Source: Archangium sp.
GTDB taxonomy: Bacteria; Myxococcota; Myxococcia; Myxococcales; Myxococcaceae
Direction: 5' to 3'
Length of the DNA stretch: 64,000 nt
Assembly: GCA_030695565.1 (NCBI GenBank)
Contig: JAUYRZ010000039.1
Span: 1-64,000 of the forward strand
The notes beneath the pieces are model-generated. The model made no database searches. It was given only the letters and a program-made list of their open reading frames with translations, and was not told the DNA's origin. Made by a program: the position numbers and the translations under genes. Below are positions 34,044 to 42,160 of the stretch, in pieces. How positions within the stretch are numbered: position 1 is the stretch's first letter; each line of letters starts with the position of its first letter.

Positions 34044-35171
34044 ATGCCCAGTGCGCTGCGCAACGCCCGTGTGGCGCTCGTGCACGATTGGCTCATCACC
34101 TGGCGTGGTGGGGAGAAGGTGCTCGAGGCGATGGCCGAGCTCTTCCCTTCGGCGCCCATCTTCACGCTCTTTCACGATCCGAAAGACATGCCGGCCAGCA
34201 TCGAGTCGCACCGCATCGTGGCCTCCGTGCTCGATCGCATCCCCGGAGCGCGGGGCCGTCACCGCCAGATGTTGCCGCTGATGCCGGGCGCGATTCGGCT
34301 GCTCGACGTGGGCGAGGTCGACCTGATCGTCTCCTCGAGTCACTGCGTGGCGAAGGCCATTCGCGTTCCGAAAGGGGCGAAGCACGTCTCGTACGTGCAC
34401 GCGCCGCTTCGGTACATGTGGGATCGCTTCGATGACTATTTCGGGCCGGGCAAGGCCTCGTTGCCGGTGCGCATGGCGGCGCGGGCGCTCAGACCCGGGC
34501 TGCGAGCGTGGGACGTCGCCACCTCGACGGGCGTGGATCGGTTCGTCAGCAACAGCGCGCACGTCGCGCGTCAGGTGGCCGAGCGCTACCACCGCACCGC
34601 GCGGGTGATTCATCCGCCCGTCGAGTTGGAGCGCTTCAGCGATCTCCCGCTCGAGGGTTCAGGTGAAGGCGGCTACTTCCTGTGCCTGGGGGCGCTCGCT
34701 CCGTACAAGCGAATCGACCTGGCGATCGAGGCCTTCCGCGACAGTGGCCGCGAGTTGTGGATCGCGGGCAGCGGGCAGTCGGGGCAGTGGCTCATGGATC
34801 TGCCGCCGAACGTGAAGGCGTTGGGTCAGGTGGCTGACGATGCGCTGCCGGCGCTGCTGCGAAACGCGCGCGCGCTGGTGTTCCCCGGGGTGGAAGATTT
34901 CGGCATCACGCCACTCGAGGTGCAGGCGTGTGGCAGGCCGGTGATCGCCTTCGCGCAGGGTGGGGCGCTGGAGACGGTGACCGCGAAGACGGGCGTGTTC
35001 TTTCACGAGCAGACGGTCGACGCGCTGCGCACGGCGCTCGCTGAGTTCGATACGTTCGAGGCGGGGTTCGAGCCGGCCGATGCACGAGCGCAGGCCAGTC
35101 GGTTCTCCCGCGCCGCCTTCCAGCGAGCGTTGATCGAAGAACTCACCGCAGCCCTCTCTCGACGCGCCTGA
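34044..35171 (+). CDS. GT4 family mannosyltransferase-like protein
   Basis: ATG 34044 gives MPSALRNARVALVHDWLITW, a typical WbaZ/mannosyltransferase N-terminus with RGGEKVLEAMAELFP. The 375-residue protein also has SYVHAPLRYMWDRFDDYFGP, FLCLGALAPYKRIDLAIEAF and the donor-site FPGVEDFGITPLEVQACGRP. It is a GT-B retaining transferase, GT4 family, with probable GDP-mannose use by similarity only. It is divergent from the other GT4 gene, with about 55 bases between starts, so the two likely share a promoter region. Confidence 0.88.
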   Translation: MPSALRNARVALVHDWLITWRGGEKVLEAMAELFPSAPIFTLFHDPKDMPASIESHRIVASVLDRIPGARGRHRQMLPLMPGAIRLLDVGEVDLIVSSSHCVAKAIRVPKGAKHVSYVHAPLRYMWDRFDDYFGPGKASLPVRMAARALRPGLRAWDVATSTGVDRFVSNSAHVARQVAERYHRTARVIHPPVELERFSDLPLEGSGEGGYFLCLGALAPYKRIDLAIEAFRDSGRELWIAGSGQSGQWLMDLPPNVKALGQVADDALPALLRNARALVFPGVEDFGITPLEVQACGRPVIAFAQGGALETVTAKTGVFFHEQTVDALRTALAEFDTFEAGFEPADARAQASRFSRAAFQRALIEELTAALSRRA

Positions 35172-35190
35172 GCCGCACCCGCCCCGAGAT

Positions 35191-35337
35191 CTATTTCGGC
35201 ACCCTGCACGCAGCGTGACCCAGCACGATCTCTCCATCGACCGTGCTGGTGGGCACCGCCACCCACCCACGCGCCAGTCGCGCATCGAGCAGTTCATCCG
35301 CACTCGGCTGATGGTCCCACACGGAGACCCCGTTCAT
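35191..35337 (-). pseudogene. Possible 3' part of a small gene after an in-frame TGA
   Basis: An ATG at 35337 opens a 48-codon frame (MNGVSVWDHQPSADELLDAR...) ending TAG. It is in the same frame as the preceding 71-residue gene, 3 sense codons after that gene's TGA. Codon use is coding-like. It is either the back half of one gene broken by a nonsense change, or a separate small gene with no clear ribosome site. Confidence 0.4.
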
Positions 35338-35346
35338 TCCGCCCAG

Positions 35347-35562
35347 TCAGGTGGTGTCGAACGCGAGGTACTGCCCCTGGTTCCACCGCATCACCACGTC
35401 ATGTGAAAACTCATCCTGAACGATCACGGCGTCCACGTTCGCTGGCGGCGTCAGCGCAAATCCCCAGCGCACGACCTCCTGCAACGAGCCCAGAGGGAGC
35501 ACCTGCGATTCCAACGTCGCGCGACGCTCGAGCGTGAGCAGTTCGTTGTCGATGAGCCACAT
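35347..35562 (-). CDS. Small hypothetical protein, 71 aa
   Basis: The product begins MWLIDNELLTLERRATLESQ and ends MRWNQGQYLAFDTT. It looks like a compact alpha/beta fold, with GSLQEVVRWGFALTPPANVD in the middle and no signal or membrane helix. The family was not recognised. It follows the GspC-like gene by 9 bases on the same strand and may be co-transcribed. The TGA at 35347-35349 is followed by more coding-like sequence in the same frame, so the annotated end may be a mutation. Confidence 0.5.
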   Translation of the reverse strand: MWLIDNELLTLERRATLESQVLPLGSLQEVVRWGFALTPPANVDAVIVQDEFSHDVVMRWNQGQYLAFDTT

Positions 35563-35571
35563 GCAGCGACT

Positions 35572-36243
35572 CTAGCGATCGAGCTCGACCGACTCCACGA
35601 GGCGCTGGCCGTTGCGCTCGAGCTCGACGTCGAACCGGCGCGCCGAAGTCAGCAGCTGCACCAACGAGAACACGCGCTCCATGGTGTCGAGCGGCTGGCC
35701 ATTGACCTTCATGATCACATCACCGGCCTTGAGCCCCAGGCTGGCCACCAACGAGCCCTCCTTCACCCAGCGCGCGCGAAAGCCGCTCAACTTCCCCGCG
35801 ACGAGCGCGGGAAGCAGCTGAGCCTGTTCCATCAACGCCGCGGGGTTCTGCAGCGCCTGCTCGACCACCTTCCGCGAAATCGATCGCGCCGCCGGCAGCA
35901 CCACGCTGGGCACGCCTGCTTTCCAGCCGATCTGCTCCAGCCGGCCCTCGCGCCTGACGATCAGCACCTGCTGCTCGATCGAAACCACCTCGACGCCGTC
36001 ACGCACGTCACCCACCGCGAGCGTCACGCTCTTCGAGGCGCAATCGACGGCGGCGATCGAAAACCCCTCCCGCCCCCGCATGGTCCCCAGCAACCGCCAG
36101 GGCAACGGAGAAGGCGTGACCTCGATACGAGGCACTGGAGTGGTGCGGCCCAGGCCCAACAGCCGCTCGAGCTTCTTTCCATCGAGCGAGGTGGCAAAGG
36201 CCGGCACAGCGAACACGAGGGCCAACACGAGCAGAGGTCGCAT
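35572..36243 (-). CDS. GspC-like exported PDZ protein
   Basis: The 223-residue protein has a signal peptide (MRPLLVLALVFAVPAFA) and then a GspC-type homology region (PWRLLGTMRGREGFSIAAVD). The C-terminal PDZ domain holds WVKEGSLVASLGLKAGDVIM and VNGQPLDTMERVF. This layout matches type II secretion protein C, which links the inner-membrane platform to the secretin. The rest of a gsp operon is absent, so it is an orphan that may serve another complex or a gsp locus elsewhere. The N-terminal membrane anchor of classical GspC is replaced by what looks like a cleavable signal. Confidence 0.7.
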   Translation of the reverse strand: MRPLLVLALVFAVPAFATSLDGKKLERLLGLGRTTPVPRIEVTPSPLPWRLLGTMRGREGFSIAAVDCASKSVTLAVGDVRDGVEVVSIEQQVLIVRREGRLEQIGWKAGVPSVVLPAARSISRKVVEQALQNPAALMEQAQLLPALVAGKLSGFRARWVKEGSLVASLGLKAGDVIMKVNGQPLDTMERVFSLVQLLTSARRFDVELERNGQRLVESVELDR

Positions 36244-36388
36244 GGCCGCTCCCTGAGCAAGGGCAGGGCCGCTGCGAAGTGCGCGAACTCAGTGCCGAGC
36301 GCCCAGCCCGCTTTGCCAGTTCGTCAGCGCACCACCCGGTCGCGCACTGTCAGATTGGCCGGGGGGCGTGCTAGAGCCACCCCCAGTC

Positions 36389-37777
36389 GTGTTCACCCGT
36401 TTCCAGCGCTTCTACAACTCGATCAAGCTCGTCACCGACCTGGTGGCGCTGGTCATCGCGTTCGCGGCCGCCTGGTACACGCGCTTCACCTGGTTTCCCT
36501 TCGAAGGTCTCCCCCCCACCGAGGAGACGCTGGAGACCATCGGCCTCATCCTGGTGATCTTCCCCCTGATGTTCCGGGGCTCGAACCTCTACACGACCAA
36601 CCGCGGCCGCACGCACATCTCGGAGGTCTTCGAGGTCTTCAAGGCGACCGTGCTGGCGACGCTGGTGCTGGTCGGGGTCTCGTATTTCATTCGCGAGCGG
36701 TACAGCCGGCTCACCGTGGTGCTCTTCGCGGCCTACGCGTTCCTGGCGGTCTCGTCGGTGCGGCTGGGGTTCCGCACGATCTTCAACGAACTCCGCCGCC
36801 GCGGCGTGAACCTGAAGACCATCCTGGTGGTGGGCGCGGGCACGTTGGGCCAGCGCGTGGTGGAGACCATCGAGCAGCACCGCGAGCTCGGCTTCACCGT
36901 CACCGGGCTGCTCACGCGCAAACCCGAGAAGGTGGGCAGCCGGATCCTCAACGTGCCCGTGGTGGGGCTGTTCAGCGATCTGGCGAAGGTGCTCGACGAG
37001 AAGCCGGTCGACCAGGTGATCCTCGCGCTGCCGCTGGAAGAACAGCCGCAGATGCGTGAGCTGATGGAGGTGCTCGCGCTGCGCACCATCGACGTGAAGG
37101 TGGTGCCCGATCTCTTCAGCTACGTGACCCTGCGCGGTGGTCTGGAAGAGTTCGGTGGCCTGCCCATCATCAGCCTGCAAGGCGCGCCGATGGAGGGCTG
37201 GAACCGCATCGCCAAGCGGGTGTTCGACATCCTCGTCTCCTCGTTGGCCCTGCTCTTTCTGGCGCCCTGGATGGCGGTGCTGGCGATTCTGGTGAAGCTC
37301 ACCAGCCGTGGTCCCGTTCTGTTCGCTCAGGAGCGCATGGGCATCGATGGCCAGCTTTTCCACATGTACAAATTCCGCACGATGAAGGTCGACGCCGAGA
37401 AAGATGGCGCGCAGTTCGCCACTGCAGGCGACACCCGGCGCACGCCGATCGGGGCCTTCTTGCGGCGCTCCTCGCTCGATGAGGTGCCTCAGTTCTGGAA
37501 CGTGTTCGCGGGCGACATGAGCCTGGTGGGGCCGCGGCCTGAACGCCCGGTGTTCATCGAAGAGTTCAAGAAGCAGATCCCCCGGTACCACCTGCGGCAC
37601 ATGGTGAAGTCGGGCATCACCGGCTGGGCGCAGATCAACGGGCTGCGCGGCAACACCAGCATCAAGGATCGAATCGATTACGACCTCTATTACATCGAGA
37701 ACTGGTCGCTGATGTTCGACCTCAAGATCCTGGTGCGCACCGCGCTGGGCGGCTTCCTCTCGAAGAACGCCTACTGA
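36389..37777 (+). CDS. Undecaprenyl-phosphate sugar phosphotransferase, EpsZ/WcaJ-like
   Basis: This polyisoprenyl-phosphate hexose-1-phosphate transferase starts polysaccharide assembly on the lipid carrier. GTG 36389 is chosen (VFTRFQRFYNSIKLV); GTG 36368 is possible. Four N-terminal membrane helices and a CoA-binding-like domain (ILVVGAGTLGQRVVETIEQH) precede the catalytic bacterial sugar transferase domain. That domain includes KRVFDILVSSLALLFLAPWM, MYKFRTMKVDAEKDG, RRSSLDEVPQFWNVFAGDMS and LVGPRPERP. The 462-residue length fits the family. Homology to myxobacterial EpsZ, the exopolysaccharide initiator, is likely but unverified. The stop overlaps the next start (TGATG). Confidence 0.92.
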   Translation: MFTRFQRFYNSIKLVTDLVALVIAFAAAWYTRFTWFPFEGLPPTEETLETIGLILVIFPLMFRGSNLYTTNRGRTHISEVFEVFKATVLATLVLVGVSYFIRERYSRLTVVLFAAYAFLAVSSVRLGFRTIFNELRRRGVNLKTILVVGAGTLGQRVVETIEQHRELGFTVTGLLTRKPEKVGSRILNVPVVGLFSDLAKVLDEKPVDQVILALPLEEQPQMRELMEVLALRTIDVKVVPDLFSYVTLRGGLEEFGGLPIISLQGAPMEGWNRIAKRVFDILVSSLALLFLAPWMAVLAILVKLTSRGPVLFAQERMGIDGQLFHMYKFRTMKVDAEKDGAQFATAGDTRRTPIGAFLRRSSLDEVPQFWNVFAGDMSLVGPRPERPVFIEEFKKQIPRYHLRHMVKSGITGWAQINGLRGNTSIKDRIDYDLYYIENWSLMFDLKILVRTALGGFLSKNAY

Positions 37778-38289
37778 TGCTGCTCGCCCTCGCGCTCTCG
37801 TTGTTGGTCACTCAGGCGCCCCCCGCGGTGCCGAAGCCCAAGCCGGGCAACTCCAGGCTCGCGCCCGGGCCCACGGCGTACGACACCGCGAAGCTGTTCT
37901 TCCTGGCGGGCGATCTCGCCAACGCGCAGGAGTGGGCGCGCCGCGGCCTCAAGCGTGAGCCGAAGACGTGTGGTCCGCTCAACGCGCAACTGGCCGAGTA
38001 CAACTTCCTGGTCGGTCACATCGACGAGTTCACGCCTGATCAGGCGAAGGCCTTTCTCGAGCTCGACCGGAAGATCTCACCCACCGTTCGCGGCAAGACC
38101 ACGGAGAAAGCCTTCACCCGCTTCGTGAGCAAGCCGCTGTCGCTCGCAAAGGAACAGGCGAAGGGTGACGTGCCCCGAGCGCTCCAGCTGATCGAGCAGG
38201 TGCTGGTCGTCGACCCGAAAAATCCGGACGCGGCGGCTCTGAAGACCCAGCTCATCACGCCAGGCAATCGGACCGACGCCGGGCCGTAG
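37777..38289 (+). CDS. Small exported TPR-like protein
   Basis: The 170-residue protein begins with a short signal (MLLALALSLLVTQAPPAVP). It has helical hairpins (YDTAKLFFLAGDLANAQEWA and ALQLIEQVLVVDPKNPDAAA) that resemble two TPR units. The start overlaps the stop of the sugar-transferase gene, so expression is probably coupled. A role as periplasmic accessory of polysaccharide synthesis is an inference from that coupling. Confidence 0.65.
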   Translation: MLLALALSLLVTQAPPAVPKPKPGNSRLAPGPTAYDTAKLFFLAGDLANAQEWARRGLKREPKTCGPLNAQLAEYNFLVGHIDEFTPDQAKAFLELDRKISPTVRGKTTEKAFTRFVSKPLSLAKEQAKGDVPRALQLIEQVLVVDPKNPDAAALKTQLITPGNRTDAGP

Positions 38290-38296
38290 GCGCGTC

Positions 38297-38983
38297 ATGC
38301 GCGCACTGCCTCTCCTGGGCCTCCTTGCCGTCAGCTCCACCCCTTCTCTGGCGGCCACGGTCACCGAGAACCGGAAGATCTCGGACTTTCAGGTGATCGA
38401 GGCCTCGGGTGGGGTGATCCTCGAGGTGAAGAGGGGCCCGACCTCGCTGACCATCGAGGGGGATGCCGAGGCGGTGAAGCTCTACGGCACCGAGGTGGTG
38501 GGCAACGTGCTGAAGCTCAAGAGCAAGACGAAGTCGTGGAACCAGAGCCGAGGGGAGATCCTCGTCAAGGTGACCACCCCCAGCCTTTCCCGGCTGGAGG
38601 CCAGTGGTGGCGTGCGCGCCTCGCTCACCGACGTGGCCGCGCCGAAGTTCTCGGCTGAGCTCTCGGGCGGGGTGCAGCTCGAGGCGCCGCAGCTGGCGGT
38701 CGACACGCTGGAGCTCGAGGCGTCGGGTGGGGTGACGATGAACCTGTCGGGCAAGGCGCGCGACGCGAAGCTGAACCTGTCGGGCGGCGTCGAGCTCAAG
38801 GGCAAGGGCCTGGAGATCGCCAAGGTGAAGGTCGACGCGAGCGGGGGCTGCAACGCCGACCTGACGGTGAAGGAGTCGGTGATCGGTGACATCTCCGGCG
38901 GCGTCGGGCTCACCGTGCGCGGCAACCCGCCGAAGTCGCAGGTGCACACGGGCGGTGGTGCTGACGTGCACTACGTCGACTGA
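38297..38983 (+). CDS. DUF2807-type (GIN domain) exported protein
   Basis: The 228-residue protein has a signal peptide (MRALPLLGLLAVSSTPSLA) and then repeated beta-helix rungs with the phrase ASGGV recurring (FQVIEASGGVILEV, RLEASGGVRASL, LELEASGGVTMNL, SGGVELKG). This is the head-GIN domain pattern of DUF2807. Such proteins are predicted envelope or adhesin-like components of unknown role. It is 7 bases downstream of the TPR-like gene, apparently in the same operon. No anchor is visible. Confidence 0.8.
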   Translation: MRALPLLGLLAVSSTPSLAATVTENRKISDFQVIEASGGVILEVKRGPTSLTIEGDAEAVKLYGTEVVGNVLKLKSKTKSWNQSRGEILVKVTTPSLSRLEASGGVRASLTDVAAPKFSAELSGGVQLEAPQLAVDTLELEASGGVTMNLSGKARDAKLNLSGGVELKGKGLEIAKVKVDASGGCNADLTVKESVIGDISGGVGLTVRGNPPKSQVHTGGGADVHYVD

Positions 38984-39007
38984 ACTCCAAGATCTGCACG
39001 AACTCCA

Positions 39008-39057
39008 CGATCTCCCTCTCCCCGAGGGCCTGAGGGGGAGAGGGTTGGGGAGAGGGC
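39008..39057. repeat. Dispersed intergenic palindromic element, copy F
   Basis: Arms CCCTCTCCCC (39014-39023) and GGGGAGAGGG (39035-39044) flank an 11-base loop, and the tail TTGGGGAGAGGGC follows. It is among the best-preserved copies. Confidence 0.75.
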
Positions 39058-39182
39058 AGACGCACAGTCAGTCGCCAGCCATCAAGAAGCCCGCATCACA
39101 AGATCTGGCCGGAGGGCGAGCGCGGCGCTCACCTGCGCGGCCGCCTTCCTCGAAGCCCGCACCGAAAACAAAAAAGAAGCAG

Positions 39183-40031
39183 TCACCGAGCGCAGGTCTT
39201 TGCGCATTGAACCCACTCGAGGCCACAGCGGGCCGAGCAGTCCATGCACTGCTGGAAGGAGGGCGCCGGACAGCGCTCGTCACAGAGGCGACGTGTGCCC
39301 TCACAGGCGTCGAGGCAGCTGAGGTCGACTCCGGCATCTCCGCGGCCGCTGCACTCTGAGGCGAACAGGTCTGCTCCAGCGTCGGCGCATCGAGAACCCA
39401 GCCCTGAGGCGCAGGCGAGCAGCGCACCCGCGTCAGCCGCGTCGCACGCCGCGGGGCAATATCGCAGAGCATCGAAGCCGGCCGGGATCCCTGCGTCCTT
39501 AAGGCACGCGCTCGGGCGCGGTTCGCCGGCCAGGCCAGACCCGCACTCACGGAGCGCCAGACAACCCTCCCGCGAGCAACGCGAATCGCGTGCGCCTGCG
39601 CCTTTCCGGCAGGTCAGGCAGCTCTCGCCACCGCACACCAGCGCCGTCGGCGACAGATCGCAACTACCGTCGCCTGCTCGGCAACAACCAGCGCAGTTCG
39701 ACGCGTTGCAGACGCTGCCGAACGAGTAGCCGCAGTCGTATGCGACCGCGCTGCACAACACGGTTTCGGGCCCCAGCAGCTGGCAACCCGGCCCTTGCGC
39801 GATGGGTGCAAACCCGCACCAGCGCGACGCGCACACCGACTCGCACTCTGCCCGGGTCAGTTCGGTACCCAGGGCCAAAGACGTCTTCACGGCCACCTCT
39901 GCGCCGCAGAGAGCGCGTTCGCACTCACCAGAGGCGGGTTCGGCAGCGATACGGGCCGACTCGATGCGGGGGCAAGCGGCGCACAGCGCGAGCATCACCA
40001 CGGTCATCACGCCTCTCCAGAACTCGCCCAT
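39183..40031 (-). CDS. Cys-rich lipoprotein
   Basis: Start ATG 40031 gives MGEFWRGVMTVVMLALCAAC, a good lipoprotein signal with lipobox LCAAC. The mature part of about 260 residues contains over 30 Cys, in clusters such as NASNCAGCCRAGDGSCD, CGGESCLTCRKG and CDERCPAPSFQQCMDCSARC, which suggests a disulfide-rich extracellular protein. No known enzyme motif is seen. It converges on the GIN-domain gene, with the palindromic repeat between them. Confidence 0.7.
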   Translation of the reverse strand: MGEFWRGVMTVVMLALCAACPRIESARIAAEPASGECERALCGAEVAVKTSLALGTELTRAECESVCASRWCGFAPIAQGPGCQLLGPETVLCSAVAYDCGYSFGSVCNASNCAGCCRAGDGSCDLSPTALVCGGESCLTCRKGAGARDSRCSREGCLALRECGSGLAGEPRPSACLKDAGIPAGFDALRYCPAACDAADAGALLACASGLGSRCADAGADLFASECSGRGDAGVDLSCLDACEGTRRLCDERCPAPSFQQCMDCSARCGLEWVQCAKTCAR

Positions 40032-40070
40032 GCCGATAAGACACCCCAAAAGCGCTTCTGGGGACAGACC

Positions 40071-41297
40071 TCAGCCGCGGGCTGGCGCGAGGATCAGCAC
40101 CAGCATCGCGAGCAGGACCAACCCCGCAAGACCGGTGATCGCGCCCAGCACGTAGACCCAGGAAGGGGTCTCGACTTGCCGCGGCGACACCGGCTCGAGG
40201 TTCAGCTCGGTGAGCTCCGAGGACACGGGCGGGCGGCCGGGGGCGGTGATCTCGACTGAAGGCTCGACCTGCGTGTCTGAATCACCCCGTCCGGTGATCA
40301 ACCGCAGATCGGCCACCGTGGCCTGCGCGCCCGACGAGAGCATGCTGCGCGTCACCGCGATCTTGTCTTCGAAGAGCCGGCCCATCAGCTCGGCCATCTG
40401 TTGATCGTCGAAGGCCTCAGGCAGCGCGCGATCGACGGCGCGCGCGTACTCCCTTGCGGTCTGCCAGCGATCTTCGGGCCGGCACGCGAGCCCCTTCATG
40501 ACGGCGGCGGTGAGCTCAGGCGGCAACCACGGCGCGAGCTGCGCCAGGTCGGGAACGTCACTCGACGCCACGCGGGTCATCGTCTCGATCTCAGACGGCG
40601 CGTCGAAGAGCCGGCACCCTGCGAGCAGCTCGTAGAAGAGGATCGACGCGGCGAAGAGATCGGTGCGCCCATCGACGGCCTTCGCGGTCACCTGCTCCGG
40701 CGCCATGTACTGCAGCGTGCCTTTGACGAACCCGGCCTGGGTCTGGTGCAGGCGGCCCCGCGCCCGGGCGATGCCGAAGTCGACGATCTTGATGCCCCCC
40801 GCGTAGGTGACCATCACGTTGCGCGGGTTGATGTCGCGGTGCACCACCTCCATCGACTTGCCGGTCGCGGGGTCGACGAAGCTGTGCGCCGAGTGGAGCG
40901 CGATCAACACGTCGTGGGCCAGCCGGCAGGTGAACTCCTCGGGCAGGGGAATCGCCCGGGCGCGCGCACGCTTGATGATCTGCTCGAGGTTCTGACCTGC
41001 GATGAACTCCATGGCCAGCACCGGCTCGTGGGTCTGGGGATCTTCCGCCAGCTCGTACACCTGGGCGATCGCCGCGTGAGACAGCGCCGCAGTGATGCGC
41101 GCCTCGTCGAGGAACATGCGGGTGAAGCTCTCGTCTTGCGCGATCGACGGCAGCACGCGCTTGAGGGCCACGAACTTGCGGAAGCCGCCCTGGCCCGCGA
41201 GCGATGCGAGGTACAGCTCTGCCATGCCCCCTGAAGAGAGGCGGCCGTGGATCTCGTATTTGCCCAACCTCGAACCGCGCTCGAGTTCTTCAGTCAT
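40071..41297 (-). CDS. Hanks-type Ser/Thr protein kinase, membrane-anchored
   Basis: The 408-residue protein has an N-terminal kinase domain and a C-terminal membrane helix (VYVLGAITGLAGLVLLAMLV), so the kinase faces the cytosol. Motifs in order: GRLSSGGMAELY (Gly loop), VALKRVLP (Lys), MFLDEARITAAL (Glu), VVHRDINPRNVMV (catalytic loop), IVDFGIARA (DFG), and GTLQYMAPEQV (activation segment). The catalytic loop has Asn in place of the usual Lys after HRD, a variant I consider tolerable. It has no sensor outside the membrane. The substrate is unknown. It follows the Crp-like gene on the same strand after a 70-base gap. Confidence 0.9.
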   Translation of the reverse strand: MTEELERGSRLGKYEIHGRLSSGGMAELYLASLAGQGGFRKFVALKRVLPSIAQDESFTRMFLDEARITAALSHAAIAQVYELAEDPQTHEPVLAMEFIAGQNLEQIIKRARARAIPLPEEFTCRLAHDVLIALHSAHSFVDPATGKSMEVVHRDINPRNVMVTYAGGIKIVDFGIARARGRLHQTQAGFVKGTLQYMAPEQVTAKAVDGRTDLFAASILFYELLAGCRLFDAPSEIETMTRVASSDVPDLAQLAPWLPPELTAAVMKGLACRPEDRWQTAREYARAVDRALPEAFDDQQMAELMGRLFEDKIAVTRSMLSSGAQATVADLRLITGRGDSDTQVEPSVEITAPGRPPVSSELTELNLEPVSPRQVETPSWVYVLGAITGLAGLVLLAMLVLILAPARG

Positions 41298-41369
41298 CAC
41301 GGCTGACCCCCGATGACGTGGGCGTAGTCGCCGGGTGCCGCAGCGCCAATAGAACCAGGTTCAGAAAAG

Positions 41370-41975
41370 TCAGCGGCGCCTTCGCTCCAGCACGCGGCGC
41401 CTGCGCAGGCGGCTCAGGTACACCGGCGTGATGCCCAGAAAGCTGGCCACTTCCTTCAAGGGCAACAGGCTCGCTGCAGTGGAGAAGCGCCGCTCGAACC
41501 AGGCCAGGCGTTCGGCCGCATCAGACGCCAGCAGCTGGCGCTCCCGCTCGGACTTCATCAGCAGCAGCCGCTCCATGATGGTGCAGTGAAAGCGGCCCCA
41601 CGGCGGCGTGGTCGCGATGAGCTTGAGGTAGCCGCCCCAATCGACATTCATGATGCGCCCGGCCGAGAGCGCGACGATGTCTTGAGATGCGCGTGGGTGG
41701 TGCGCGAGCAGATCGGCGATGGGCCCCACGAAGTCGCCTTCGGTGGAGAACGACACGGTGATGGGCCCTTTGCTGGTGGGCACCTGCTCCGCGAACACGC
41801 CCTCGAGCACCAGGCCCGACGAGACGACCGGTTCGCCGCACGAGACCATCTTCTGGCCGCGGGCAAACGACACCACCTCGCCCACCGCGAGCACCTGCTC
41901 GACGTGCGCATCCGTCAAATCACCGAGCCGGCGCAGCAGCCGGCCCACGTGTTCACTCACCTCGCGCGATGCCAT
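41370..41975 (-). CDS. Crp/Fnr-family transcription regulator
   Basis: The 201-residue protein has an N-terminal cyclic-nucleotide-binding-like barrel (e.g. VEQVLAVGEVVSFARGQKMV and VSFSTEGDFVGPIADLLAHH) and a C-terminal helix-turn-helix (SLLPLKEVASFLGITPVYLS) followed by an Arg-rich end. Start ATG 41975 fits; longer frames run through a terminator. Canonical cAMP-contact residues are not obvious, so the ligand is open. No Fnr Cys cluster is present. It lies just downstream of nrdJ, separated by a terminator, and may control the neighbouring kinase gene. Confidence 0.85.
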   Translation of the reverse strand: MASREVSEHVGRLLRRLGDLTDAHVEQVLAVGEVVSFARGQKMVSCGEPVVSSGLVLEGVFAEQVPTSKGPITVSFSTEGDFVGPIADLLAHHPRASQDIVALSAGRIMNVDWGGYLKLIATTPPWGRFHCTIMERLLLMKSERERQLLASDAAERLAWFERRFSTAASLLPLKEVASFLGITPVYLSRLRRRRVLERRRR

Positions 41976-41993
41976 GGCAGCCCCCGCAAACAG

Positions 41994-42022
41994 AAAAAGC
42001 GGCTTCAGTTTCCCGAAGCCGC
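41994..42022 (-). terminator. Intrinsic terminator after nrdJ
   Basis: On the minus strand GCGGCTTC and GAAGCCGC form an 8-bp stem (41999-42022) followed by TTTTT. It lies 140 bases past the nrdJ stop and just before the Crp-like gene start. Confidence 0.85.
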
Positions 42023-42160
42023 CCCCCCTCCCAGAGATCAATCGACAGGGCCGCTCTTCGCGTCCGCCCCGTCAGGGCTCATGGAGCCCATGGTCTCAAT
42101 ATGTCCCCGCCGTTGATTTCTGCCCACTGGAGACCCGGGGGCCTCCAGCGGAGGCGCCAC

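Noticed and set aside
35347-35349. Selenocysteine codon at the in-frame TGA
   Set aside because: No selenoprotein family, no catalytic context and no clear SECIS-like hairpin; a nonsense mutation or two genes is simpler.
40071-41297. Pseudokinase because the catalytic loop reads HRDIN, not HRDxK
   Set aside because: HRD Asp, Asn, DFG and the Lys/Glu pair are all present, and variants at the Lys position occur in active bacterial kinases.
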